From Tenacibaculum finnmarkense genomovar ulcerans (GTDB lineage: Bacteria > Bacteroidota > Bacteroidia > Flavobacteriales > Flavobacteriaceae): DNA of 36,867 nt. Below, in pieces: positions 7,595 to 15,746 of this stretch. Location of the stretch: NCBI RefSeq assembly GCF_900239495.1, contig NZ_OENE01000048.1, forward strand, positions 1 through 36,867, in the 5' to 3' direction. The translations under genes and the position numbers were made by a program. Under the pieces are notes generated by a model, which was given only the letters and a program-made list of their open reading frames with translations, was not told the origin of the DNA and searched no databases. How positions within the stretch are numbered: position 1 is the stretch's first letter; every line of letters starts with the position of its first letter.

Positions 7595-8917
7595 ATGAAA
7601 AAAATAATTTTACTCGTTTTATCTTTCTTAGCAACCACAATTTACGCACAAGGCAACCAAGTTACTGTTGGTACTCCAGAGTGTGGAAGTTCTATTTCTA
7701 AAGCTGCCCCTGCCCGTTACGATTACGTACTTGAAAAAGAAAATAGCTGGGCTAGCATGTTATATAACGCATCTCAAATAAGTGCTTCTGGTGCTATAAA
7801 AGGACTTGCTTTTTATGCCGATTGCATTACCTATAATGAATGCACTTTTGATACAGCAAAAAATCAAAAAATATATTTAAAAGAAGTTGATTTCAATCAA
7901 TTTAACAGCACTTCAGAACCTGATTTATCGACGTTTACCAAAGTATATGATGGTGATATTACCTGGAAAAGAGGGCTTACTATTGAAAATTCTAAAACAC
8001 AAATTGCTTTTGATACCGAATTTAAATATTCTGGTAAAAAAAGCTTAGTCGTTTATTTTAGTAATGAAAACAATAAGCCTTTAGGAGGTTATACAGGCTG
8101 TGGAACTTCACCTTCTTTTTTATGGAATGATGCAGGAGAGAATACTGTTATTTATGAAAACTTCAAAAAAGGTGAGAAAAAAGGCGAGGGAAATTATGCC
8201 AAAGAACTTCCTGTTACTCGTTTTTATTTTGATGAAATGAATACCGAAGATTTTACACCTTCTGAACAAAAAGCAACAATTACTGCCGATACTAAAACAA
8301 TAAGAGCAAACGGTGTTTCATCGAGTCTTATTACAGTTCAATTATATAATAAAGATGGAAGCATTTTAAAATACGCAAATCAAAGGGTTACTTTAAGTAC
8401 TACCGCAGGGGTTTTAGGATCTGTTATGGATAAAAAAGATGGTACTTACACCGCTTATTTAACCAGTAGCACCGAAGAAGAAACAGCCGTTATTTCAGGA
8501 ATGTTAAATGGCGTTATGATTAGAGATACTGAAGAAGTAAAATTCACCAAAAATAAAAATACAGGCGCAGAAGAAGCGGAAGAAGAAAACGAAACTCCGA
8601 GTACAGATAACGGTACAAAATCGAACAATTTAGTACAAGGGTTTTCACCAAATAACGATGGTACAAACGATACTTGGCAAATTTTTAGTAATACCGATAT
8701 CGCTACAAAATACCCTAACAATAGCTTATTTATTTTTAATCGATTAGGTTACCAAGTATATGATGCAGCGCCTTATAAAGATGATTGGAATGGCGAATCT
8801 AACGGAAAAATAACGGTTTCTAAGGATGCTAAACTTCCTGTAGGTTCTTATTATTTTATCTTTAATACAGGTCAAGACAAAGAAATTATTAAAGGTTGGG
8901 TACAAATAAATTATTAA
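7595..8917 (+). CDS. T9SS type B substrate with jelly-roll-like and Big_1/invasin-like domains
   Basis: 440 residues: signal peptide (ends IYAQ), N-terminal domain about 20-210 paralogous to the protein at 3929 (CGSS, FYADC, TFTKVYDGDITWKRG, FKYSGKKSLVVYF, KELPVTRFYF), a bacterial Ig-like Big_1/invasin-type domain about 222-315 (ITADTKTIRANGVSSSLITV, VTLSTTAGVLG, DGTYTAYLTSS), an acidic linker (about 318-345) and a gliding-motility C-terminal sorting domain (about 346-440: GFSPNNDGTNDTW, LFIFNRLGYQVY, LPVGSYYFIF, GWVQINY). Expected to be surface-exposed via T9SS. The paired PorP/SprF gene starts 10 bp downstream. Likely adhesin; ligand unknown. Confidence 0.9.
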   Translation: MKKIILLVLSFLATTIYAQGNQVTVGTPECGSSISKAAPARYDYVLEKENSWASMLYNASQISASGAIKGLAFYADCITYNECTFDTAKNQKIYLKEVDFNQFNSTSEPDLSTFTKVYDGDITWKRGLTIENSKTQIAFDTEFKYSGKKSLVVYFSNENNKPLGGYTGCGTSPSFLWNDAGENTVIYENFKKGEKKGEGNYAKELPVTRFYFDEMNTEDFTPSEQKATITADTKTIRANGVSSSLITVQLYNKDGSILKYANQRVTLSTTAGVLGSVMDKKDGTYTAYLTSSTEEETAVISGMLNGVMIRDTEEVKFTKNKNTGAEEAEEENETPSTDNGTKSNNLVQGFSPNNDGTNDTWQIFSNTDIATKYPNNSLFIFNRLGYQVYDAAPYKDDWNGESNGKITVSKDAKLPVGSYYFIFNTGQDKEIIKGWVQINY

Positions 8918-8927
8918 AAAAAATAAC

Positions 8928-9812
8928 ATGTTATTAAAAAAGACACTCTTAATAAGCGCATTCATATTCAGTTTTTGTGCCGTTTCTCAAAATAAAGTAA
9001 ATTACGGTTTATATAACAATAACCTAAACCTAATTAATCCTGCTTTTGCTGGTCAAGCTGATAATACATCAATACTTATAAACTCTAAAACACAATGGGT
9101 TGGCGTAGCAGACGCGCCTAAAACAAGTACAGTTTCGTTAAATATCCCTTTAAAAGAAAACATCGGGATTGGTTTAAATATTATTAATGATAAGATATTT
9201 GTTTTTAACCAAACGCAAATTTCCTTAGATGCCTCTTACAAACTTAAAGTAAGTAGAGATCATGATATATCATTTGGTATTAAAGCCCAAGCAAATTTAT
9301 ACAGCGGTGAATTTAACACGATTAAAACAGCGGCAGAAAATGATGCTTTCTTTGCAGAATCTGTTCATAATTTTAGTCCTAATTTTTCTATGGGAGCAGC
9401 CTTAATTCACGACGATTATTACCTGCACGCAACACTAAACACCTTATTAATCGACCAGCGATATAAAGACCTTAACAGCAGTAAAAACAAAAGTAAGTTA
9501 CACATGAATATTGGTGGTGGTTACACCATAAAACTGAACAATTACTTAAACTTAACACCTTCTACATTGCTAACCGTTATAGAAGGAGCGCCATTAAGTA
9601 TTGATGCAAACACCACCTTAGAAATTAACGAAAAATACGATGTTGGGCTGTCGTATTCTTTTAATAATTCGATGCAAATAAACACCAAAATAACCGCTAC
9701 AAATTGGCTTGATATTGGCTATGGCTATAGTATTTACACCAATAAAATAAGCCCTTATCAAAATGGAACTCACGAATTTTTTGCTTTATTTAATTTAGAT
9801 GATATTTTTTAA
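8928..9812 (+). CDS. PorP/SprF family type IX secretion membrane protein
   Basis: 294 residues, signal peptide (ends AVSQ), opening YNNNLNLINPAFAG followed by an IPLKENIGIGLNIINDK-like segment and barrel strands, as in PorP/SprF proteins. Clearly paralogous to the copy at 6658; the shared APLSID and NGTHEFF segments near the C-termini are conserved between the two. Presumed partner for secretion of the substrate just upstream. Last gene of the plus-strand run; a bidirectional terminator follows. Confidence 0.92.
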   Translation: MLLKKTLLISAFIFSFCAVSQNKVNYGLYNNNLNLINPAFAGQADNTSILINSKTQWVGVADAPKTSTVSLNIPLKENIGIGLNIINDKIFVFNQTQISLDASYKLKVSRDHDISFGIKAQANLYSGEFNTIKTAAENDAFFAESVHNFSPNFSMGAALIHDDYYLHATLNTLLIDQRYKDLNSSKNKSKLHMNIGGGYTIKLNNYLNLTPSTLLTVIEGAPLSIDANTTLEINEKYDVGLSYSFNNSMQINTKITATNWLDIGYGYSIYTNKISPYQNGTHEFFALFNLDDIF

Positions 9813-9840
9813 TTAAATATTTAAAAAACAACTCTATTAC

Positions 9841-9878
9841 AAACATATAAAACCTAAATACTTAGGTTTTATATGTTT
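9841..9878. terminator. Bidirectional terminator between convergent genes
   Basis: Perfect 17-bp inverted repeat, AAACATATAAAACCTAA (9841-9857) and TTAGGTTTTATATGTTT (9862-9878), with a 4-nt loop. It lies between the PorP/SprF gene (plus) and the ABC ATPase gene (minus); the ATPase stop codon (9869-9871) is inside the right arm. Confidence 0.85.
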
Positions 9879-10597
9879 TCAAATAATAATTTTACGTAGC
9901 TATCTTCGGGGTTTTCAAATACCTGTTTTGTAATTCCTTGCTGTAAGATAACGCCATTTTTTAACACGATTATTTCATCAGAAATAGCCATAGCATCTTT
10001 AATATCGTGAGTTACAAAAATAGCCGTTGTGTTGGTTTGTTTTAAAATAGCTAAAATATCTTTACGCAACTGACTTCTTAAAATAACATCTAAATTACTA
10101 AAAGGTTCATCTAAAATTAACAATTCGGGCTTTGGCGCCAAGGCTCTTGCCAACGCAACACGCTGTTGTTGTCCTCCTGAAAGCTCGTGTGGATAACAAT
10201 TTTCTTTATCTGATAAACCTACCAAACGCAATACTTCTTTAATTCTTTCTTTTTTATCCGTAGCCGATATATCACTAATTCCGTAGCCAATATTATCAGC
10301 CACCGAAAAATGAGGAAACAAGGCATAATCTTGAAATACCATTCCTACATTTCGAAGCTGTGGAGCTACAAATACTTCATTAGATGAAACCACCTTTTCT
10401 TTTAATAAAATAGTACCAACATCAAGTACTTCTAAGCCCGTTATTAAACGAATTAAGGTTGTTTTACCACTTCCACTTTCGCCTACTATGGCGATTATTT
10501 TTCCTTTGGATAAAGAAAATGACACGTCTTTTAATGCAACTACTTTTCCTTTATTAAATGTTTTTTCAACATTTTTAACTTCTAATATCGTACTCAT
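9869..10597 (-). CDS. Ferric iron ABC transporter ATP-binding protein (FbpC type)
   Basis: 242-residue ABC ATPase. Walker A GESGSGKTT (39-47), Q-loop Gln89, signature LSGGQ (139-143), Walker B LLILDE (159-164) and H-loop His197 are all present, so it should be active. It energises import through the permease encoded upstream. Shorter than classical FbpC (about 350 residues): it ends soon after the nucleotide-binding domain and lacks the C-terminal regulatory domain, as is common in Bacteroidota homologues. Thiamine, sulfate or polyamine import are alternatives for the ATPase alone; iron is favoured by the FutA/FbpA-like binding protein and the iron-uptake genes upstream. It lies 93 bp after the permease gene. 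Confidence 0.85.
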   Translation of the reverse strand: MSTILEVKNVEKTFNKGKVVALKDVSFSLSKGKIIAIVGESGSGKTTLIRLITGLEVLDVGTILLKEKVVSSNEVFVAPQLRNVGMVFQDYALFPHFSVADNIGYGISDISATDKKERIKEVLRLVGLSDKENCYPHELSGGQQQRVALARALAPKPELLILDEPFSNLDVILRSQLRKDILAILKQTNTTAIFVTHDIKDAMAISDEIIVLKNGVILQQGITKQVFENPEDSYVKLLFENI

Positions 10598-10690
10598 TAA
10601 TTTTTTATTTAACTTTCTGTTTGATTCTTTTCTAGCGCTATTTTTAACACTTTTTTTGACTTTTATTTAACGCTCTTTAACTGTCTTTGC

Positions 10691-12307
10691 TTAACTATCT
10701 TTAGCTATTAATCGATTTAAAAATAAGATCGGTAGTATTCCTGTTAAAATAATACATATAGCAGGCAATGCAGCTTCGGCAATTAGCTCGTCACTGGCAT
10801 ATTCATAGGCTTTAACCGCCAAGGTATTTATATGATATGGCTTTAAAATTAAGGTTAATGGCAATTCTTTCATTACATCGACAAAAACTAAAATAAAAGC
10901 ACTTAAAATAGCAGGTTTTAGCAAGGGAAATTCAATTTTGATAAAAGTTTTAAGCGTTCCACTTCCTAATAATTTAGAAGCTTCGGATAATGATTTTCCA
11001 AATTTTAAACTGTTCGATTCAATAGGGTTGTAAGCAACGGCTAAAAATCGAACAAGGTAGGCATAGACCAAAACCATAATGGTTCCGTTAATGATAAATC
11101 CTATTTTTATATCGAAGTTGGTTTTCATAAAAGTAACCAGCCATTTATCTAACGATAAAGTTGGTATTAAAACACCCACCGCAATTACAGCGCCTGGAAT
11201 TGCATAACCTAAAACCCCTATTTTTGCAATCGATTTTAGTATTGATAATCGATTCCATTTTGATAAAAATATCAAAAGCAAGGCAAAAACAACCGTGGTA
11301 AATGCCGATATTGTAGCAATACCAAAACTTTGAAAAGCAATCGTTATAAATTCGGATGTAAAAACCTCTTTATAGGTTAAAAATGCCCAATATAATAACT
11401 GCATAAAAGGCAGTAAAAACCCAAATAAAACAGGTGTAAATGCGATCATAAAAAACGTTATTCTTAAGCGTTTTGAAACCGATTCTCTAGTTACTTTCTG
11501 ATGATTTTTAGTGGCATTAAAATAGCCTATTTTTCGGCGTTGCCATTTTTCGGCTGTAATTAATAAAAAGATAATAATCACTAAAATTGCCGATAAATAA
11601 ATAGCCGTTTCTGGTTCTTCTAATGAAAACCAAGCCCTAAAAATACCCGTTGTAAAAGTGCTTATCCCGTAATATTTAGCAGCACCATAATCGTTTAAAA
11701 CCTCCATTAAAACCAACACCAAACCACCTGCAAATGCAGGGCGTGCTAAGGGTAAAATCAACTTAAAAAAGGTTTTTCGTTCACTTGCGCCTAATAATTT
11801 TGAAGCCTCAATAATATTATTCGATTGATTTAAAAAGAAAGCTCTCGAGGCTACATATATATACGGATATAACGAAATACTGAGTACAAAAATTAACCCT
11901 GCATGATTCATTACATCAATTTTTAAGCTAAACACTTTTGCTACAATACCGCCATAATCAAAAATACCAGCATAGGCATAGGCTGTAATATAAGACGGAA
12001 TTGCCAACGGAATAATTAACAACCACTCTAATTGTTTTCTAAACGGAACATGATATCGTGAAACAACCCAAGCAGATGAAATACCAAAAAATAAGGTTAA
12101 AATACTCGTCCCGATAATTAATATCAGTGAATTTTTAAGATAATTTGGCAGTAAATGTTCTAAAAAATGACCCCAGGTTTCGCCAGGTCCATAAAATAAA
12201 TTGATAAAAACCGTTAGTATTGGTATGGCAACAAACAAAACAATGATCAATAAAAATATTGACCACTTGCTTGCATCTCTTCGAATGTTTTGAAACTTAT
12301 TTTTCAC
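10691..12307 (-). CDS. Ferric iron ABC transporter permease (FbpB type, two fused permease domains)
   Basis: 538 residues with about 12 transmembrane segments and two binding-protein-dependent permease domains in one chain. Each half carries the cytoplasmic coupling loop: EASKLLGASERKTFFKLILP in the first, and EASKLLGSGTLKTFIKIEFP in the second. The double-domain layout is that of FbpB/SfuB ferric transporters. Its binding protein is encoded about 4 kb away on the same strand (16265-17299), with unrelated small genes in between, while the ATPase follows directly. Substrate assignment as ferric iron is inference from architecture and neighbours. Confidence 0.88.
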   Translation of the reverse strand: MKNKFQNIRRDASKWSIFLLIIVLFVAIPILTVFINLFYGPGETWGHFLEHLLPNYLKNSLILIIGTSILTLFFGISSAWVVSRYHVPFRKQLEWLLIIPLAIPSYITAYAYAGIFDYGGIVAKVFSLKIDVMNHAGLIFVLSISLYPYIYVASRAFFLNQSNNIIEASKLLGASERKTFFKLILPLARPAFAGGLVLVLMEVLNDYGAAKYYGISTFTTGIFRAWFSLEEPETAIYLSAILVIIIFLLITAEKWQRRKIGYFNATKNHQKVTRESVSKRLRITFFMIAFTPVLFGFLLPFMQLLYWAFLTYKEVFTSEFITIAFQSFGIATISAFTTVVFALLLIFLSKWNRLSILKSIAKIGVLGYAIPGAVIAVGVLIPTLSLDKWLVTFMKTNFDIKIGFIINGTIMVLVYAYLVRFLAVAYNPIESNSLKFGKSLSEASKLLGSGTLKTFIKIEFPLLKPAILSAFILVFVDVMKELPLTLILKPYHINTLAVKAYEYASDELIAEAALPAICIILTGILPILFLNRLIAKDS

Positions 12308-12335
12308 AAAAATTAATTTAACGTTTGGTTAGTTT

Positions 12336-12905
12336 TTATACAGAATGCTGTAACGTATTTTTTTTAATTAGGTATTTATTGATCATCATTTCAGTACTCT
12401 TAAAACCAATAATAATCCCTAAATATCCGAGTAATTCTATTCCTGTCATATTCTCTAAAATATCCCCTAAACAAAGTCCTGTAAAAATCCCTAAAATTAA
12501 CAATGCTATATATTTTAACATTTTTATCTTTCCTAACTTTATTAACTCGATATTCTTGCTTTTATAACATTCGTTATTGTTTATATAGCTTTCTAAATGA
12601 TACAAATATTTTTCAAATAACCTGGAAAATGCTACAGGTGTAATAAACCCAAAACCTTTGGTTTTAACATTATGATGAATTACTACGTTGTCCTTTTGTT
12701 TTACTTCAATATTAATTTTTGCCTCCCAATTTAAAATATTTAGTTTCCAACCGTCTAATAAAGTGCTTTTTTTAATAAAAAGCAGTTGATCTTTTTCATT
12801 TTCAACCGCTATAAAACCATCACTTTCAAAGTAATTTTTCAAGTTACTTTTAAGCTTTAAATTGTCTTTTACCTTAAATTCAATATCATTAAAATATTCT
12901 TTCAT
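12336..12905 (-). CDS. Hypothetical protein with C-terminal membrane hairpin
   Basis: No family recognised. 189 residues: a soluble N-terminal part of about 125 residues (GFGFITPVAFSRLFEKYL is its most distinctive stretch) and two predicted membrane segments near residues 129-147 and 156-172, ending in a basic tail. No signal peptide, so the N-terminal part is probably cytoplasmic. First of the small genes lying between the iron permease and its binding protein; 28 bp separate it from the permease start. Confidence 0.65.
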   Translation of the reverse strand: MKEYFNDIEFKVKDNLKLKSNLKNYFESDGFIAVENEKDQLLFIKKSTLLDGWKLNILNWEAKINIEVKQKDNVVIHHNVKTKGFGFITPVAFSRLFEKYLYHLESYINNNECYKSKNIELIKLGKIKMLKYIALLILGIFTGLCLGDILENMTGIELLGYLGIIIGFKSTEMMINKYLIKKNTLQHSV

Positions 12906-12940
12906 AGTTCATTTTTTTAACGCTATAATTCTATAAAAAA

Positions 12941-13423
12941 TTATTTTTTATCAATTTGTGTTTTATCTAAAGATTCGTTGATTTTTTCATAGTCTCCTGC
13001 TAAACTTCCTCCTCCAGAACAGTAGAAATTTAAAATTAGCCTGTTTTCAAATTTTTCCGTTGATATTGAAATCTTATTATCTTTAAAGGAGAATAAAATT
13101 ATTTTTCCATTTGTCAACGTTTTGAAAGTATTATTACCCGCCTTTTTTGCTACAGTGTCAAAAGTACAGGTTGGTTTTTTACCATCAGCACGAGACCGAA
13201 CAGAAATATAAATTTCTTCTGCTGAATTTTGCGCTACTGAAACGGCAATCCAATCGTAACCTTCACTACGTTTTTTATAAGAGGCAGTTACATAATTTCC
13301 TGAAAAATCAGTTGTTGCAACAACGCCCTTTTCTTGTCTTTCTTGTTCTTTTGAATTGTGTTTGCATCCGATAACTATCAAGCCAATAACAGTCAACAAT
13401 ATGATTACTTTAATTGATTTCAT
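12941..13423 (-). CDS. Hypothetical lipoprotein
   Basis: No family recognised. 160 residues with a lipoprotein signal (VIGC, Cys20), a charged linker with KEQERQEKG, then a small probable beta-sandwich (about 38-150) with Cys in the GKKPTCTF and NFYCSGGGSL segments. The Gly-rich SGGGSLAGDYEKI near the end suggests a lipocalin-like or extracellular fold, but this is a guess. It stands alone with 35 bp to the next gene downstream. A TACTTTTG box at 13479-13486 could be its -7 promoter element, without a clear -33. Confidence 0.65.
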   Translation of the reverse strand: MKSIKVIILLTVIGLIVIGCKHNSKEQERQEKGVVATTDFSGNYVTASYKKRSEGYDWIAVSVAQNSAEEIYISVRSRADGKKPTCTFDTVAKKAGNNTFKTLTNGKIILFSFKDNKISISTEKFENRLILNFYCSGGGSLAGDYEKINESLDKTQIDKK

Positions 13424-13643
13424 CTTTTATTTAAATTTGCTATAATTTAGATACTCTGGAATTTTTAAATTTTTTTCACAAAAGTAACTTTTTGTTTTGA
13501 AAACTAATCGATTTCTGACCTGGGGAATTACCGCCAATGTGTCCTGTATGTTTAGTTGCATGGTTAAGTTACTAATTTAGTAAACAAATAAAAACCTGAG
13601 AAAATTCCGAAGAAATTTTCCAAATAAGCAACGACCAAAGCAA

Positions 13644-14126
13644 TTATACACCCTGTTGAACCATATTTTTACTTTTCCGCTTGTATTCAGTCATTAGTTC
13701 TATCAGTTTATCAGTAGAAATATTATAAGAGGATTGAATAGCCCCCTCCTTTCCAGACAAAAACTTAGCTACTTTTTTTCCATTATTCCACTTTTTATGA
13801 TTGTCAGTATAATCAAAAAAAATCATTTTATTACCTTTGATTTTCCCTTGTCTGAAGCCTTTTATATCAGTCCATTTTGTAAAATTAGAACGAAACAAAA
13901 CTTTAACTTCAAATCCGCCATCAGTCAATTTTAAATATGTAGAATTGGGGTAAAATTGAATTAATGAAACAATCACTCCAAGCCCGAAAAAAATAATATT
14001 ACCCCAGCCAATTTTAGGGTCTGAATCTAGGATAAAAACTCCAATTACAACAAAAGCAGAGCTAGCTAAAAATAAAATCAAGGTTTTTAATTGGTTAGGT
14101 CTAAATATATGAGATTCGTTTTTCAT
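13644..14126 (-). CDS. STM3941-like membrane protein with PH-like domain
   Basis: 160 residues from the Met whose context reads MKNESHIF. An in-frame start 15 codons earlier would add an unlikely extension across a repeat-like region. Two membrane segments (about 13-33 and 41-58) are followed by a small beta domain with LKLTDGGFEV, KWTDIKGF (Trp85) and an amphipathic C-terminal helix. This is the layout of the STM3941-like family of membrane-anchored, PH-like proteins of unknown function. AACGTTGTACCACGTT lies immediately upstream of the start (14127-14142), suggesting a cassette boundary. Family assignment is from memory of the pattern. Confidence 0.65.
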   Translation of the reverse strand: MKNESHIFRPNQLKTLILFLASSAFVVIGVFILDSDPKIGWGNIIFFGLGVIVSLIQFYPNSTYLKLTDGGFEVKVLFRSNFTKWTDIKGFRQGKIKGNKMIFFDYTDNHKKWNNGKKVAKFLSGKEGAIQSSYNISTDKLIELMTEYKRKSKNMVQQGV

Positions 14127-14213
14127 AACGTGGTACAACGTTTTATATGGTTTGTTGCAGTTTTGAAGCACTAGATTTTGTTACTCACAGTTTTTTCACA
14201 GTTTTTTTTGCAT

Positions 14214-14262
14214 TAATGATAGTCAAAAAATATTTTTATAGAAAATCTTTTGACTATCATTA
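14214..14262. repeat. 15-bp perfect inverted repeat downstream of the unknown 293-residue gene
   Basis: TAATGATAGTCAAAA (14214-14228) and TTTTGACTATCATTA (14248-14262), separated by a 19-nt AT-rich loop. It lies 7 bp beyond the stop of the minus-strand gene. There is no clean T-tract on either strand after the stem, so it is not a typical factor-independent terminator. It could still stop transcription, stabilise the 3' end or be a binding or recombination site. Confidence 0.6.
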
Positions 14263-14269
14263 TTTATTG

Positions 14270-15151
14270 CTATAGTTTATAATATTCACCATTTACAAAT
14301 TTAAAATATGGATATTCTTTTCCATTTTTCTTTTTTTCAGATAAACAAATAAGAGGGAGTATTCCATCTGATGGGAAAGATTTATTCGGTAATGAATCTT
14401 TTTCTGTCTGAATTTTATAGCTTGTAGCTACAATAATATCGCTTGATATGACTCTGTTTCCCTCAAAATCAAACTGATAAAAATCTAATAAGCTCTGATC
14501 AATGTGTACGTGAAACTCTGATTTCGGAGAATTTAAATCATTGTATAATTTTTTCATTTCTCTAGATATAGCTTCTGGGCAGTTATCTTCATCTCTAAAA
14601 TCATTTAGCATACTGCATATTTTTTTCAAAAATTTAGTATTATTACTAAAATTTCCTTTTTCTATATAAGTAAAAACAAAAGCAGCATATTGTATTTCAC
14701 CTTCTTTTTCCCAAAATTCAGGAGCAGCTTGCACTACAGAAGTAAGTGCTAATTGACCACCTATAAAAGATTTTTCGTTGTTAGCATCACCATTTAAACT
14801 CTTTTTTATAATTTCCATATTTTGATTGATAGGAATAGTTAAAAAAGGTTTTAATTTACTTAAATCAGTAGGGTTAGGGATTTCTTCTAATAATAAATCT
14901 GTTTCTGATAACTCTTCAAAACGTAATCTTTTTGATTGATTTTTTATTCTGTTCTTTTCAATTCGTATAGCCCCTTTTATTTGTTTTGGGTGTTCTCCTT
15001 TTTCATATAAATCTAAGTACTTTTGTACTTCCTCTACTTTATATCCTTGTTTTTTCATACCTGTTAACTCTTTCTGAGTGTATCTCTCAAGACTAAGATC
15101 AACAGGTGAAAACTTTTGCATTATATTCATTAAAAAATCTGTAAAGCCCAT
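14270..15151 (-). CDS. Hypothetical cytoplasmic protein of 293 residues
   Basis: No family recognised. No signal peptide or membrane segment. The N-terminal third is charged and helical (SLERYTQKELTGMKKQGYKV, EEVQKYLDLYEKGEHPKQI) and resembles a helix-turn-helix or coiled adaptor; the middle has QLALTSVVQAAPEFW and EIQYAAFVFTYIEKGNF. The C-terminal third is beta-rich (FHVHIDQSLLDFYQF to PYFKFVNGEYYKL). The gene is 34 bp downstream of a small Imm17-like membrane protein gene, so the two are probably co-transcribed. That context raises a toxin or effector partnership, but nothing in the sequence itself shows toxicity. Confidence 0.6.
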   Translation of the reverse strand: MGFTDFLMNIMQKFSPVDLSLERYTQKELTGMKKQGYKVEEVQKYLDLYEKGEHPKQIKGAIRIEKNRIKNQSKRLRFEELSETDLLLEEIPNPTDLSKLKPFLTIPINQNMEIIKKSLNGDANNEKSFIGGQLALTSVVQAAPEFWEKEGEIQYAAFVFTYIEKGNFSNNTKFLKKICSMLNDFRDEDNCPEAISREMKKLYNDLNSPKSEFHVHIDQSLLDFYQFDFEGNRVISSDIIVATSYKIQTEKDSLPNKSFPSDGILPLICLSEKKKNGKEYPYFKFVNGEYYKL

Positions 15152-15185
15152 TTTATTTGTTTTTATTATTAATTATGTTTAAAAT

Positions 15186-15440
15186 TTATTTAGAAAGTAA
15201 AAAACCGCCCAATGCTCCTAGGCTACCTATTAAAAAACCACACCCCATTATAATACTAAACCATTTTTCTCCCATTGTACTATATAAAAAACGTTGGTAA
15301 CTACTTCCAGGTGAAATAGCCCAATTATATTTTTTAAAACTACCCAATGAAAAAATTAGGAGAACTACTGCCACCAACAAATAACCATATTCAGGATTAG
15401 TTATCATAAAGTCATTTGCTTGTTGAATTAAATCATTCAT
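15186..15440 (-). CDS. Imm17-like small membrane protein
   Basis: 84 residues with two membrane segments (about 19-37 and 60-82). Between them is a short loop with a Trp (KKYNWAISPG) and then FLYSTMGEKWFSIIMGCGF. The pattern resembles the immunity-17 family: NP and Trp near the first segment, then an aromatic RF.Y..G.K..RI-like entry into the second. Imm17 proteins protect against polymorphic or contact-dependent toxins. No recognisable toxin domain is visible nearby; the 293-residue protein 34 bp downstream is the only immediate partner. Family call is tentative. Confidence 0.5.
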   Translation of the reverse strand: MNDLIQQANDFMITNPEYGYLLVAVVLLIFSLGSFKKYNWAISPGSSYQRFLYSTMGEKWFSIIMGCGFLIGSLGALGGFLLSK

Positions 15441-15474
15441 TGTTTTTTTTATTTAATTTTTTTTGAATTATTAC

Positions 15475-15664
15475 TAACGTCAGTCTGTATAAAAACCGAT
15501 TAATTTTTTATTATTAAATAGAAACCACCTGTTTTTTATGTAAAATTGTCAATTATTTTAATTTATAGCATATTTCAATTAGGAAAAGCTTAAATAAATC
15601 ATTTATATTCTATTTTACCATGTATAAAAAATTGAATAAATAGTTTTTAGACAGTCTGACGTCT
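15475..15664. mobile_element. Candidate MITE-like element with 21-bp imperfect terminal inverted repeats
   Basis: In a 306-bp stretch without a gene, a 21-bp arm at 15475-15495 (core CGTCAG, CTGT, TAAAAA) is matched by the reverse complement of 15644-15664 at 17 of 21 positions. The 190-bp interval between the outer ends is AT-rich and non-coding. This is the size and shape of a small non-autonomous element. No clear target-site duplication was found, and no matching transposase is in the window, so an old element or chance is possible. Confidence 0.45.
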
Positions 15665-15665
15665 C

Positions 15666-15746
15666 GGCTATGGTTATTAAAAAACTGAATTTTCGATTAA
15701 GCACTAAACCTCGTATTAATTATAGCTTTTGTTGTGTGCAGTTGTT
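15666..15746. other. Non-coding intergenic stretch with weak inverted repeat
   Basis: Remainder of the gap before the next lipoprotein gene. It holds an imperfect inverted repeat (GGCTATGGTTATTAA near 15666-15680 against ATTAATTATAGC near 15715-15726) and TTGTTGTGTGCA (15729-15740). No open frame of note. It may be a cassette-end or recombination sequence (inference). Confidence 0.4.

Noticed and set aside
13500..13580. Possible gene fragment reading PGELPPMCPVCLVAWLSY before a stop
   Set aside because: Too short, preceded by an in-frame stop, and no recognisable family; kept only as a curiosity in the gap before the STM3941-like gene.
13600..13620. Weak hairpin GAAAATT/AATTTTC after the STM3941-like gene
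   Set aside because: Seven A/T-rich pairs are expected by chance in DNA of this composition, although a T-run does follow on the minus strand.
15666..15740. Integron attC site
   Set aside because: The end sequences do not fit RYYYAAC/GTTRRRY, there is no integrase, and the inverted repeat is imperfect.
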